This document shows positions 9,444-18,098 of a DNA stretch of 64,000 nt, one piece after another (positions within the stretch are counted from its first letter, which is position 1; each line of letters starts with the position of its first letter). The stretch spans positions 47,323-111,322 of the forward strand of contig CANNZV010003137.1 of NCBI GenBank assembly GCA_947561585.1. The letters run 5' to 3'. The translations under genes were made by a program, and so were the position numbers. The stretch comes from Caprella mutica (Eukaryota; Arthropoda; Malacostraca; Amphipoda; Caprellidae). Below the pieces are notes generated by a model. It had not been told where the DNA came from. It saw only the letters and a program-made list of their open reading frames with translations, and did no database searches.

Positions 9444-10471
9444 TAGACTGTCTTTCCCTTAAAGTCGCGCCATGTGCGGATCAGAACCGGCATAAGCAGG
9501 ATCAAAGCCCCGATGACAGTCAGCAATGATGTGGCCGCCGCTGAATTAAATCGCGCAACATCGCCGCGTAGATCGGTGTAAATCAAGTGTGACAGCGAGG
9601 TGGCATTGGCTTCGGCTGAAAAACCGATAATCGGTTCCAGAACACGGAAGTTGTCCATGAGCTGGATAAGAGAAATGAATACCACCAAGGGCATAAGGTG
9701 CGGGATGACAACGTATCGCAACTGCTGCCAGCGATTTGCGCCGTCGATCTGAGCGGCTTCCAGACTGTCGGTGTTCACAGTTTGAAGACCGGCGTAAAAC
9801 ACCACAAACGCAAAGGGCGCAGAATGCCAGACGCCATATACAATCAACACAACCCATGTGAGCGCCGGAGATGCCTTGAGCGATAGTTCCGGATCGTCAA
9901 AAAGGTATTGCAGCGTTTTGCCGACAATCCCCTGAGCATCTATCATCCAAAACAGGATCAATGACCCGATGAGTGGCGTCACGATCATTGGCAGAAGCGA
10001 GACAAAAATCGTTGGGCCTTTTAGGACTGGCATCACGCGGTTCACACCCAACGCGATCATCAATCCCAAAACGATCACCAAAGGCGTGACCCCGAAGGTG
10101 TAGACCAACGTGAAAGACAGCCCCTTGTAAAAGGGAAGGTTATAAAGACCAGACAGGAAGCCGCCGAAAGACGTCCGCTCTTGCCATATTGCGCGCACCT
10201 CTTGTGTCGCGAGATGGCCGCGATCGAAATAGGTTCCCAGACCGTTGAAGCGCCCAAGCGGTTTTTCGTCACGCAATGCGGCTGTCGCTTCGGCATCGAC
10301 GGTGGTTTCTTCCTTGCACCCGAAAGGCCCGCAGTTCTCGGTGACTTTCAAAACCTGCTCATGTTCGATGTGCAGCGATTGAATGACAACAGACACCAGC
10401 GGCAGGGCAATGAACAGGATCATCGCCATGAGCGAAGGAAGGATAAACCAAAAGAAGGTGCGATGTGCCAT
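9443..10471 (-). CDS. carbohydrate ABC transporter permease, MalF type
   Basis: 342 aa from the ATG at 10469-10471, where the membrane-protein start MAHRTFFWFILPSL begins; a GTG 33 bases upstream (10504) is the alternative. Several transmembrane segments and a MalF-like EAA loop (DSLEAAQIDGANRWQQLRYV followed by VIPHLMPL) are visible. A periplasmic insertion between the first and second segments contains two Cys (CGPFGCKEE), possibly a disulfide. It pairs with the MalG-type subunit translated immediately after it. CUT1 assignment is secure; the substrate is not. Confidence 0.92.
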   Translation of the reverse strand: MAHRTFFWFILPSLMAMILFIALPLVSVVIQSLHIEHEQVLKVTENCGPFGCKEETTVDAEATAALRDEKPLGRFNGLGTYFDRGHLATQEVRAIWQERTSFGGFLSGLYNLPFYKGLSFTLVYTFGVTPLVIVLGLMIALGVNRVMPVLKGPTIFVSLLPMIVTPLIGSLILFWMIDAQGIVGKTLQYLFDDPELSLKASPALTWVVLIVYGVWHSAPFAFVVFYAGLQTVNTDSLEAAQIDGANRWQQLRYVVIPHLMPLVVFISLIQLMDNFRVLEPIIGFSAEANATSLSHLIYTDLRGDVARFNSAAATSLLTVIGALILLMPVLIRTWRDFKGKTV

Positions 10472-10530
10472 AGGACCTGTCCGGTTGGAAGTCGTGGGTG
10501 ACACCGATCAAGGGCATCACCCACAGGGGT

Positions 10531-11763
10531 TTATTGCAAAAAGCCCTGCTCTTTGGCGGCCGTCGTGTATGCGGCTTCCACATCTGCAAGAGCTTGTTCG
10601 GCGCTTTCCGATCCTTGTAGGAATTCGGTGATTTCAGCGCCAAGTGCTGTGTGCAACAGGCCCATGAACGGCAACATCGGATAAGGGCTTGCGCCCGACA
10701 TCGCCGTTGCTGAAACGCCTGCCGACGCGTTTGTTGGTTCATAGGCGGCGCTTAGCCAAACCGCCGCGTCATTGTTGGCTTTGACAACGTCGTCGGACAC
10801 GCCATTGACCAACGCGACAAATGTCGCTTCGGCGTCTTCATCACTGATATTGGCCGAAATCGTAAAGCCATCCCACCACAGGGTCGAGGCAACGTTGTCA
10901 CCCATGAGTGTGGGCGCCCCTGCCAATACAGTCGCGCTGGTGATCGCTTCGGTTGATCCTTCGTCATCAAGGATCGGGCCACCGCGTGATCCCCACATGA
11001 TCCCAAGTGCCGCTTGACCACCTTCCCAGATCGCTGCCGTGGCATTGGAATCGAACGTCAGGAAGTCAGGGTTTGCATGCTCGGTTAGGGACTTGAGCAT
11101 ATTCAGCGCTGCAACACCGTTTTCGTTGTTGATCGCGACCTCGGCGGTGCCCGGCTTAAAGAAGGACCCGCCTGTCCCCATGTACATGTTCACGAATTCT
11201 TCGCCAAGGTTCCAACCGGTTTTTGTGTTGATCACCACGGGGTGATCCATCAGGCCCATGGATTTGATTTTCTCTGCGGCTGCGATGACATCGTCATACG
11301 AAGTGGGAACATCAACGCCCGCCTGTTCAAGGATATCAGCGCGGTAAAACAGGTGCTGCGCGTTGGCCATGAAGGCCACTGCCATGACCTTGCCATCGAT
11401 GGTGATCAATTGGTTCTTTTGCAGGCTTTGGCCATGCTTGGCGATCAGGTCATCCAGCGGGCGGATCAGGCCGTTGTTCATCAATGGCACGATCGAGCTG
11501 TTGGCAACAATGGCGCTTGTGTACTGTGCCGGGTTCGCTGTCAGGGCAGCAACCTGCAGGTCGCGGTGTTCTGTTGTCAGGTTGGACGAAACACTCACGC
11601 CATCACCGGCGCATTCCGATGCTCCGGCAACAACCGCCTGAATGGCAGCAAAATCGTTGCCCAGAATATTAACGTTGCCGCCCGACAGGCCACATCCGGC
11701 AATCGCCGTAGTCCCTGTCAGAACCGTCATGGCTCCGGCCATTGCGAGCTTTTTTAGAAACAT
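10531..11763 (-). CDS. ABC transporter solute-binding protein
   Basis: 410 aa from the ATG at 11761-11763, preceded by an AGGGAGA ribosome site. A clear export signal (KKLA, hydrophobic stretch, AIAG) is followed by Cys. The IAGC sequence could also be read as a lipobox, so a lipid-anchored form cannot be excluded. The body is the family 1 extracellular-binding fold (MalE-like): FMANAQHLFYRADILEQAGV, then AALGIMWGSRGGP and LWWDGFTISANIS. It captures the imported compound in the periplasm for the adjacent MalF/MalG/ATPase. Its separation from the ATPase gene by a hairpin fits the higher expression that binding proteins usually need. Confidence 0.92.
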   Translation of the reverse strand: MFLKKLAMAGAMTVLTGTTAIAGCGLSGGNVNILGNDFAAIQAVVAGASECAGDGVSVSSNLTTEHRDLQVAALTANPAQYTSAIVANSSIVPLMNNGLIRPLDDLIAKHGQSLQKNQLITIDGKVMAVAFMANAQHLFYRADILEQAGVDVPTSYDDVIAAAEKIKSMGLMDHPVVINTKTGWNLGEEFVNMYMGTGGSFFKPGTAEVAINNENGVAALNMLKSLTEHANPDFLTFDSNATAAIWEGGQAALGIMWGSRGGPILDDEGSTEAITSATVLAGAPTLMGDNVASTLWWDGFTISANISDEDAEATFVALVNGVSDDVVKANNDAAVWLSAAYEPTNASAGVSATAMSGASPYPMLPFMGLLHTALGAEITEFLQGSESAEQALADVEAAYTTAAKEQGFLQ

Positions 11764-11786
11764 TTTTTTCTCCCTGTTTCTTTGTT

Positions 11787-11813
11787 CTGATGCGCCTTGC
11801 AATCACGCATCAG
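11787..11813 (-). promoter_or_regulatory. intergenic hairpin ahead of the binding-protein gene
   Basis: CTGATGCG (11787-11794) and CGCATCAG (11806-11813) form a perfect 8-base-pair stem with an 11-base loop. It lies in the transcript between the ATPase stop and the binding-protein ribosome site. No U-run follows, so it is not a standard terminator. It may block RNase attack and raise binding-protein mRNA, a common arrangement in ABC operons. Role inferred. Confidence 0.4.
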
Positions 11814-11854
11814 CGTTGGCCTCGGCTTTGTGTCGCCGGGGAAATGAAAGGAGA

Positions 11855-12907
11855 TCACTCTCCTATGCGCACACCGGTCCGACCATCGAACAGATGGCAA
11901 ATCCCGGTGGGTACACTGATCGAAACCTTGTCGTGTATTTCGGCTCGGAAACTTTTGTCGGCCTTCACGCTGACAAGAACACCGTTGATGCGAACTGTGA
12001 CCATCGTCGCATCGCCCAACAGTTCGAGCGAATAGATGACGGAATTGATCTGCCCATCGCCATTGGATGCGATCGCGGCGTCCTCGGCGCGAAACCCTAA
12101 AGTGGCAGCACCGTCGGGGGCAGAAAAACCTGAAATGCTGACCTCTGGCGCCGAAAAAGTGCCGCCCGTCATGACCCCGTCAATCAAGTTCATAGCTGGA
12201 TTGCCGATGAAACTGGCGACAAAGGTGTTGGCAGGTTTGTCATAAATCTCGGTTGGGCTGCCGACCTGCTGCACAACGCCCTTTTCCATAACAACAACCC
12301 GATCTGCCAATGTCATGGCTTCGATCTGGTCGTGGGTGACATAAACGGTCGTGACCGCCAGTTCGTGACTTAGGTTTTTGATCTGCGCGCGTGTCGAAAC
12401 GCGCAACTTCGCGTCAAGGTTCGACAGAGGTTCGTCCATCAAGAACACATTGGGTTCACGGACAATGGCACGCGCCAAAGCAACGCGTTGTCGCTGGCCG
12501 CCCGAAAGTTCTGCTGGTTTGCGATGCAGGAAATCATCCAGTTCGACCATTGCGCTGGCGCGGCGCACTTTTTCGTCGTGAATTGATTTGTCGATGCCGC
12601 GTACCTTTAGCGGAAAGCGGATGTTGTCGTAGACGTTCATGTTTGGGTAAAGCGCGTAGGACTGGAACACCATCGCCACATCGCGATCCTTGGGTTCAAG
12701 ATCATTGACCACTTTGCCGTCGATCAAAATCTCGCCCTCGGTCGAGTCCTCAAGCCCTGCAATCATCCGCATGGTGGTGGTTTTCCCACATCCTGACGGT
12801 CCCAGCAGTACCAGAAATTCCTTGTCCGCAATCGTTAGGTCGAAATTGTCGACACCGACGAAATCGCCCCAGCGCTTGGAAATATTGCGCAGCTGAATTT
12901 CTGCCAT
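11855..12907 (-). CDS. ABC transporter ATPase, UgpC/MsmK type
   Basis: 350 aa from the ATG at 12905-12907. Walker [11 protein letters not shown]-loop [14 protein letters not shown], signature [15 protein letters not shown], Walker [18 protein letters not shown] and the switch His ([11 protein letters not shown]) are all intact. A C-terminal TOBE/regulatory domain of about 110 residues follows ([18 protein letters not shown] onward), as in CUT1 ATPases. It is the first gene of the minus-strand operon and faces the SnoaL-like gene at 13021. The two proposed LacI operators lie just upstream of it, so it likely marks the regulated start of the whole island. Confidence 0.95.
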   Translation of the reverse strand: MAEIQLRNISKRWGDFVGVDNFDLTIADKEFLVLLGPSGCGKTTTMRMIAGLEDSTEGEILIDGKVVNDLEPKDRDVAMVFQSYALYPNMNVYDNIRFPLKVRGIDKSIHDEKVRRASAMVELDDFLHRKPAELSGGQRQRVALARAIVREPNVFLMDEPLSNLDAKLRVSTRAQIKNLSHELAVTTVYVTHDQIEAMTLADRVVVMEKGVVQQVGSPTEIYDKPANTFVASFIGNPAMNLIDGVMTGGTFSAPEVSISGFSAPDGAATLGFRAEDAAIASNGDGQINSVIYSLELLGDATMVTVRINGVLVSVKADKSFRAEIHDKVSISVPTGICHLFDGRTGVRIGE

Positions 12908-12934
12908 CCTGAAAGGCCCCCGACGCTGGATTCG

Positions 12935-12954
12935 TTTTGCACGCGTATGCAAAA
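12935..12954. promoter_or_regulatory. candidate LacI operator 1
   Basis: A near-perfect palindrome with arms TTTTGCA and TGCAAAA around CGCGTA. It lies 28 bases upstream of the transporter ATPase start. The core TTTTGCA-NN-CGTATGCA is repeated exactly at 12990-13009. LacI-family proteins bind such palindromes with a central CG. The regulator at 4173-5195 is the natural candidate. Confidence 0.62.
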
Positions 12955-12989
12955 AGACTAGACAGCACTTGCGCAATTAGGCAACATTT

Positions 12990-13009
12990 TTTTGCAAACG
13001 TATGCATTG
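12990..13009. promoter_or_regulatory. candidate LacI operator 2
   Basis: The second copy of the TTTTGCA-NN-CGTATGCA core, 55 bases (about five helical turns) from operator 1 and 12 bases upstream of the divergent SnoaL-like start. It overlaps the place where a plus-strand promoter or ribosome site would lie, which fits repression of both directions. Same-face spacing would allow one LacI tetramer to bridge both sites. Confidence 0.6.
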
Positions 13010-13020
13010 TGGGGCGGGAA

Positions 13021-14022
13021 ATGAAATTCCAGATTGAAAAGCAATTGGTTAGAGATTTTTACGACGCTCTGGATCAAGCGCAGGGGGATGCCATCAACGC
13101 AGTGATGGCACAATACTGTGCGTCGAATTGCCGATGGCGCGGGTTCCACCCCTTTGACGAGCAATCAGGGCCAGAGGCTGTTGCGAACAAGTTTTGGCGC
13201 CCGCTTCGTCACGCGCTGACCCGCATGCAGCGTCGGATGGATGTCTTTATGGCGGGGCGCAACGAAATTGACGGCTTTCAATCTACGTGGGTTGTGTCGA
13301 TGGGCCACCTAATGGGGTTGTTCGACCACCCTTGGCTGGGGATCGCTCCGACAGGCAAAATGGCGTTTCTTAGGTATTGCGAATTCAACAAGGTTGAAAA
13401 CGGAAAGATCGTTGAAACTGCGATGTACTTTGATATCCCGCACTTGATGATGCAGGCCGGTCTTAACCCGTTTCCGCCCCAAACCGCTGCGCATCTTGTT
13501 CAGCCCGGGCCGGTGACCCATGGCGGGCTGCTCTTTGATGATCAGCCGCTGGAGGAAGGCAAAGCCACCTTGGCTGTAATCAACGCGATGATTGGCGATC
13601 TGGGTACATGGAGCCTTGGTCTACCACTTGAGGAAGAATTGGCGCGCACGTGGCACGACGATATGATCTGGTGGGGGCCGGCAGGCATCGGTGCGACATA
13701 TACCATTGAACGCTACGCCAAGCAGCATTCAGGCCCGTTTCGCGCGGCATTCAAGGACCGTTCAAAGACCAACCACATTTGTCGCATGGCCGAAGGCCAC
13801 TTTGGAGGTTTCTTTGGCTGGCCGAATTTCACAGCGATCCACGCGGGCGGATTCATGGGTATGCCAGCCAGCGAAAAACGCGGCGAGATGCGCGTGATCG
13901 ACATCTATCGCAGGCAGGGGGACAAGCTGAGTGAAAACTGGATTTTCATCGACTTGTTGCATTTCTGGAAAGGGCTGGGCGTCGACATTCTGGCCCGAAT
14001 GAAAGACGTGCCGCGAACTTAA
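13021..14022 (+). CDS. SnoaL/NTF2-like protein C (two-domain)
   Basis: 333 aa from the ATG at 13021, preceded by a GGGGCGGG purine stretch; the frame is open further upstream through the operator region, but that is unlikely to be translated. It is a clear paralogue of the protein at 5956-6996. The shared landmarks, in order, are HPF, PWLGIAPTGKMAFLRYCEF, VENGKIVE, FDIPHLMMQA, WWGPAGIGA, WPNFTAIHAGGFMGMP and ENWIFIDLLHFW. It is transcribed divergently from the transporter operon under the twin operators. Two close paralogues on either side of one promoter suggest subunits of one enzyme or successive steps on related intermediates. Confidence 0.8.
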   Translation: MKFQIEKQLVRDFYDALDQAQGDAINAVMAQYCASNCRWRGFHPFDEQSGPEAVANKFWRPLRHALTRMQRRMDVFMAGRNEIDGFQSTWVVSMGHLMGLFDHPWLGIAPTGKMAFLRYCEFNKVENGKIVETAMYFDIPHLMMQAGLNPFPPQTAAHLVQPGPVTHGGLLFDDQPLEEGKATLAVINAMIGDLGTWSLGLPLEEELARTWHDDMIWWGPAGIGATYTIERYAKQHSGPFRAAFKDRSKTNHICRMAEGHFGGFFGWPNFTAIHAGGFMGMPASEKRGEMRVIDIYRRQGDKLSENWIFIDLLHFWKGLGVDILARMKDVPRT

Positions 14023-14064
14023 AACGTTTCGATGCCCTTGCTACCCAACCGGGTCCGCCATTGG

Positions 14065-14631
14065 TTAGGCTTCTTGCAGGAACAGCAGGGTCAGCATGCG
14101 GGTGGTTTCGATGCGGTCGATAAACGCCTTTCGATTGGGGGCGCCGTATTTCGCGTTTACGGTGTTCCAGTAGATCCCCGAGGCAAAGCTTTCTCTTGCA
14201 AGCTTAGGGGGCGCGTCGAACACGTCATACTCTGACAGCCGCGCGGTAAACGTTGCAATCACGTCCGTTGCGAATGACTGCAATTGTGCGTCGGCGATGC
14301 GATGTAGGTGGCTGACGGTTTCTCGGGGGTCTTGGAATGTTGCCATTTCGTCGAACCACGCAACTGGAACCATCTCTAGGAATACATCCAAAAATTCCGC
14401 AAAACTCGAAGTCTTGTCCCACGCATCGTTCAGTTCGGTACGAAGCCGTGCCAACCGATTTTCGATCATCGCCTCAAAAACCGCTTCTTTATTGTCGAAC
14501 AGATTGTAGACAGTCTGCCGCGCGACACCAGCCGCACGGGCGATGTCGCCCATGGTTGTCTTTTCGAAACCGTATCGCGCAAAGCTATCGGCGGCGGAAC
14601 ACAGGATTTGATCTTTTCGGGTTTGGTTCAT
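14065..14631 (-). CDS. TetR-family transcriptional regulator
   Basis: 188 aa from the ATG at 14629-14631. The N-terminal domain reads [20 protein letters not shown] then [20 protein letters not shown], the standard TetR helix-turn-helix. The C-terminal ligand domain is not recognisable by eye. It is divergent from the molybdenum-hydroxylase genes. The 90-base gap holds a TGGACAAA/TTTGTCCA inverted repeat suited to a TetR dimer, so it probably represses that operon and itself. It is convergent with the SnoaL-like gene ending at 14022, so it likely belongs with the oxidase rather than the ABC island. Confidence 0.92.
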   Translation of the reverse strand: MNQTRKDQILCSAADSFARYGFEKTTMGDIARAAGVARQTVYNLFDNKEAVFEAMIENRLARLRTELNDAWDKTSSFAEFLDVFLEMVPVAWFDEMATFQDPRETVSHLHRIADAQLQSFATDVIATFTARLSEYDVFDAPPKLARESFASGIYWNTVNAKYGAPNRKAFIDRIETTRMLTLLFLQEA

Positions 14632-14658
14632 AGCGACTTCGGTCTTGTTCAAATTCTG

Positions 14659-14696
14659 ATATTGTGCAATATGGACAAAAGTGTTGAATTTGTCCA
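14659..14696. promoter_or_regulatory. candidate TetR operator region
   Basis: Two palindromes touch here. ATATTG-TG-CAATAT spans 14659-14672. TGGACAAA (14672-14679) and TTTGTCCA (14689-14696) are perfect 8-base arms with a 9-base spacer. Both lie between the divergent TetR gene and the 2Fe-2S subunit gene. The length and symmetry fit TetR-family sites. Confidence 0.5.
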
Positions 14697-14721
14697 TTTT
14701 GAGGTGGGCGGGGAGATCTTG

Positions 14722-15186
14722 ATGAAGATACGTATCAACGGCCAAGAAAAACAGGTCAATGTTGATCCAGAGATGCCGCTTTTGTGGGTTCTGCGCGATG
14801 AATTGAACATGACCGGAACCAAATACGGATGTGGCATTGCGCAATGTGGGGCCTGCACCGTGCATGTTGATGGTCAGGCCGTGCGCAGCTGTCAGTTGGT
14901 GATGGGCAGCATGGATGAAGGGGCCGAGGTCACAACGATTGAAGGTCTTGGCAGTCCGGGCGCGTTGCACGCGGTGCAAGAGGCTTGGGTTGAGCATCAA
15001 GTTGCGCAATGCGGATACTGCCAATCCGGGCAAATCATGCAGGCAGCCTATTTGCTGGATCTCAATTCGGAACCTGATGACGATTACATCGACGCGATGA
15101 TGAGCAGCAATCTATGCCGCTGTGGCACCTATCCCCGGATCCGCGCTGCCGTGCACGCTGCCGCCAAAAAGTTGCAGGAGACCTGA
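14722..15186 (+). CDS. molybdenum hydroxylase 2Fe-2S subunit (IorA-like)
   Basis: 154 aa from the ATG at 14722. The N-terminal plant-ferredoxin-type cluster is seen as [15 protein letters not shown], with the preceding Cys in KYGCG. The C-terminal four-helix cluster is seen as [13 protein letters not shown] and [12 protein letters not shown]. Length and order match the small subunit of isoquinoline 1-oxidoreductase and related aldehyde/N-heterocycle hydroxylases. It passes electrons from the molybdopterin subunit encoded 3 bases downstream. No FAD subunit gene follows; instead there is a cytochrome, so electrons probably go to the respiratory chain and not to NAD or O2. Confidence 0.94.
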   Translation: MKIRINGQEKQVNVDPEMPLLWVLRDELNMTGTKYGCGIAQCGACTVHVDGQAVRSCQLVMGSMDEGAEVTTIEGLGSPGALHAVQEAWVEHQVAQCGYCQSGQIMQAAYLLDLNSEPDDDYIDAMMSSNLCRCGTYPRIRAAVHAAAKKLQET

Positions 15187-15189
15187 GCC

Positions 15190-17454
15190 ATGGGAACCGT
15201 AAAAACCATCGCGCGCCGCACCTTTCTGATAGGCTCGGCCGCTGTTTTTGGGGGCGTGGCATTTGGCACCTATATGGCTGCCCGCCCTATCGCGAACCCT
15301 TTGTTGGACGACCTGCAAGATGGCGAAGCCGCGTTCAATCCGTATGTGAAAATTTCCGGTGACGGGATCACGCTGATCACGCCGCGCGCGGACAAAGGTC
15401 AGGGGTCCTACTCGATTCAGGCCAATTTGATTGCCGAAGAACTGGACATTGATCCGTCTACTGCTGACATAACGCCGGGCATGCCGGGGCCCGCATATTT
15501 CAACGCCACCGTCGTAGAAGAAGGTGTGCCTTTTCCCGCCTATGACGAAAGCGCGACTGCCGAAACGGTTCGGTCGTTCATGGCGGTCCCGGCTAAACTG
15601 TTCCAATTGCAGATAACCGGCGGGTCCTCCACGGTGCCGGATCAATTTGTAAAACTGCGCCTTGCCGGTGCTGTTGCGCGTGAAACGCTTAAGGAAGCGG
15701 CGGCAATCGGCTTGGGTGTTGATCGCGGAACACTGGGCACCAAAGATGGGCACGTGATAACCGCTGACGGGCAAAAAATCGCATACACAGATCTTGCGGC
15801 GGACGCAGCCAAGATCACGCCAGTATCCATGACCGAAGCCGATTTGCGCCCCGTGTCAGAATGGACCCGTTTGGGCAAACCGATGATGCGCACCGACATC
15901 TTGGCCAAATCCACTGGCGCCGAAGTTTACGGTATCGATCACGCGGTGGAGGGCATGGTGTTTGCGTCGATCTGCGCCAACCCCGGAATTGGTGGCGCGC
16001 TGGTCAGCTTTGATGCTTCTCACGCTGAAGGAATGCCTGGCGTCCAGAAGATTGTTGAAGTCAAAGCTGGCAATCCAGGGGTCGCAGTCATTGCGTCAAA
16101 CACATGGTATGCGTTCCGCGCCGTGGCCGCGATCGAATGCAAATGGGCGGCGCCCGATTTCCCCGGTTCATCCGAGGAAATGTGGACCCTTCTGGAAGGG
16201 GCGGTCGATCAAGAAGAGAACTATGACCACCGTCAACGCAACGAAGGCGACGTTGGAACCGCGCTGGCCGAAGGGGCGGTGTTCCAAGCGCAATACCGTG
16301 CGCCATTTCTGGCACATGCGCCGATGGAGCCAATGAATGCCATCGTCAAAGTTGACGATGGCCGCGTTGATATCTGGACCGGGACGCAAATTCCTTTGTT
16401 CATCCGCGACCGGGCCGTACAGATTTCTGGCGAACCGATCGAAAACATTCATGTGCATGTGTTCCCCATGGGCGGCAGTTTTGGTCACAAGCTGGAAATG
16501 ACGCATGTCGAACAGGCCATCGAGGTCGCGATGTCTGTCAAAGGCACCCCGGTAAAACTCACGTGGTCCCGCGAAGAAGACATGACACACGCGTATCCGC
16601 GCCCTGCGTCGGTTATGCATGGCCGTGGCAAAGTCAAAGACGGCAAAGTCGATGCATTCGACATTTCGGTTGCCCAACAGAACATGGCGGGCACATGGAT
16701 GGCCCGACTGACAGGCATTGGCATTCCGGGGCCGGACGCCACGATTACCACGGGGTCTTGGGATCAACCCTTTGCCATCCCAAACTACCGCGTCACTGGG
16801 TACAGGGCGCCGGATTTGGTGCCGGTGTCGTCTTGGCGCTCTGTTGGGGCGTCGGCCAACGGGTTCTTTCATGACACGTTCCTTGATGAATTGATCCATG
16901 AGGCTGGCGCCGACCCGCTGGAAGAACGCATTCGTTTGTGCATGCACGAAAACAGCCGCAAGGTTCTGGAGGCGGTGGGCGATTTGTCAGGGTGGGATGG
17001 TCCCTCGCTGGGTGAAGGGCGTGGCCGCGGCGTTGCGTTCTGCATGTCGTTTGGTGTGCCAACGGCCCAAGTGCTGGAGGTCACCCAGACCGACCAAGGC
17101 ATCAAGCTTGATAAAGCTTATATCGTTGCTGATGTTGGGAGGGTTCTGGATCCTTCGAACATCGAAGCGCAGCTTTCGGGCGGTATGATCTTTGGCATGG
17201 CCCACGCGGTGAACTCGGAACTGACGTACGAAAACTACACAGCAGCGCAAAACAACTACCATGCGTATGAAGGGCTTCGCCTGTTCCAAGTTCCGGAATT
17301 CGAAATAAAAGTGCTTGAAAACGCGTCAAAAATTCGAGGTGTCGGAGAACCTGGCGTTCCACCCGCTGCGCCTGCGCTTGGCAATGCGATCTTTGCGGCG
17401 ACGGGCAAGCGATTGCGCGAGATGCCGTTCAACAAACACATCGATTTTGTCTAA
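15190..17454 (+). CDS. molybdenum hydroxylase large subunit, TAT-exported (IorB-like)
   Basis: 754 aa. A twin-arginine signal is readable at the N-terminus (ARRTFLIGSAAVFGG), so the folded cofactor-loaded enzyme is probably periplasmic. The xanthine-oxidase-type Mo domains follow: GGSFGHKLEM binds molybdopterin, and the C-terminal GVGEPGVPP carries the catalytic Glu. The family (isoquinoline 1-oxidoreductase beta, or aldehyde dehydrogenase of the IorB group) hydroxylates aldehydes or N-heterocycles with water as oxygen donor. Substrate cannot be told from sequence. The gene sits between the small subunit and the cytochrome with gaps of 3 and 14 bases. Confidence 0.93.
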   Translation: MGTVKTIARRTFLIGSAAVFGGVAFGTYMAARPIANPLLDDLQDGEAAFNPYVKISGDGITLITPRADKGQGSYSIQANLIAEELDIDPSTADITPGMPGPAYFNATVVEEGVPFPAYDESATAETVRSFMAVPAKLFQLQITGGSSTVPDQFVKLRLAGAVARETLKEAAAIGLGVDRGTLGTKDGHVITADGQKIAYTDLAADAAKITPVSMTEADLRPVSEWTRLGKPMMRTDILAKSTGAEVYGIDHAVEGMVFASICANPGIGGALVSFDASHAEGMPGVQKIVEVKAGNPGVAVIASNTWYAFRAVAAIECKWAAPDFPGSSEEMWTLLEGAVDQEENYDHRQRNEGDVGTALAEGAVFQAQYRAPFLAHAPMEPMNAIVKVDDGRVDIWTGTQIPLFIRDRAVQISGEPIENIHVHVFPMGGSFGHKLEMTHVEQAIEVAMSVKGTPVKLTWSREEDMTHAYPRPASVMHGRGKVKDGKVDAFDISVAQQNMAGTWMARLTGIGIPGPDATITTGSWDQPFAIPNYRVTGYRAPDLVPVSSWRSVGASANGFFHDTFLDELIHEAGADPLEERIRLCMHENSRKVLEAVGDLSGWDGPSLGEGRGRGVAFCMSFGVPTAQVLEVTQTDQGIKLDKAYIVADVGRVLDPSNIEAQLSGGMIFGMAHAVNSELTYENYTAAQNNYHAYEGLRLFQVPEFEIKVLENASKIRGVGEPGVPPAAPALGNAIFAATGKRLREMPFNKHIDFV

Positions 17455-17468
17455 GCGGAGGCGGCACA

Positions 17469-18086
17469 ATGAAGCTACTTGTGAAACTTGTCGCCGTTGG
17501 CGCGGCGTCGACTGGAACCTTGGCGCTGGCCGAAGGTGAAAATGTGACTATCGCGGCACCGGAAACGGCCACTCTCCAAGAGGGACTTTCCGCATTTGAC
17601 CGGATTTACGAAGTCGCGTCGCATCCCAGATGTTCAAACTGTCATGTTGGTGCAGACAATGTCCCGATGTGGTCCGGTCCTTCGTACGGCAAAACGCGCC
17701 CCCACGGCATGAACATCAACGCGGGCGAAAGCCGGATCGGCGCGGAATTCATCCCCTGTTCAACCTGTCACGCCTATCGCGAGACAGTGAACGATGTGCC
17801 GCACGCCGCCCCACAAGTCGCCATGAGCTGGCAGTTGCCGCCGGTCGAAAATGAATGGTTCGGTAAAAGTGCTGTCGATATCTGCAATCAACTGCGTGAC
17901 CCGGACCGCAACGGCGGGCGGGACATGATGGCGCTGGCGTCACACCTTGATCATGATCTGATATTGCATTGGGCTTGGAACCCAGGCGGCGGGCGTGAAC
18001 CCGCGCCCTACAGCCTTCAGGCCCATGTCGACGACATTCTGATTTGGGGCACTGCGGGTTTCCCCTGTGCCACCGACGAACAGTAA
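17469..18086 (+). CDS. cytochrome c-type partner of the molybdenum hydroxylase
   Basis: 205 aa with an N-terminal signal-like segment (KLVAVGAASTGTLALAEG). Two haem-binding CxxCH motifs are present, CSNCH and CSTCH, about 45 residues apart. Proteins of this kind are often named isoquinoline 1-oxidoreductase subunit. It probably accepts electrons from the 2Fe-2S subunit in the periplasm and hands them to the respiratory chain. Immediate position after the large subunit supports a three-part enzyme. It lacks the usual single-haem cytochrome c length and Met-ligand pattern, so the second haem and redox route are inferred. Confidence 0.85.
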   Translation: MKLLVKLVAVGAASTGTLALAEGENVTIAAPETATLQEGLSAFDRIYEVASHPRCSNCHVGADNVPMWSGPSYGKTRPHGMNINAGESRIGAEFIPCSTCHAYRETVNDVPHAAPQVAMSWQLPPVENEWFGKSAVDICNQLRDPDRNGGRDMMALASHLDHDLILHWAWNPGGGREPAPYSLQAHVDDILIWGTAGFPCATDEQ

Positions 18087-18098
18087 GGAACATTTGTC

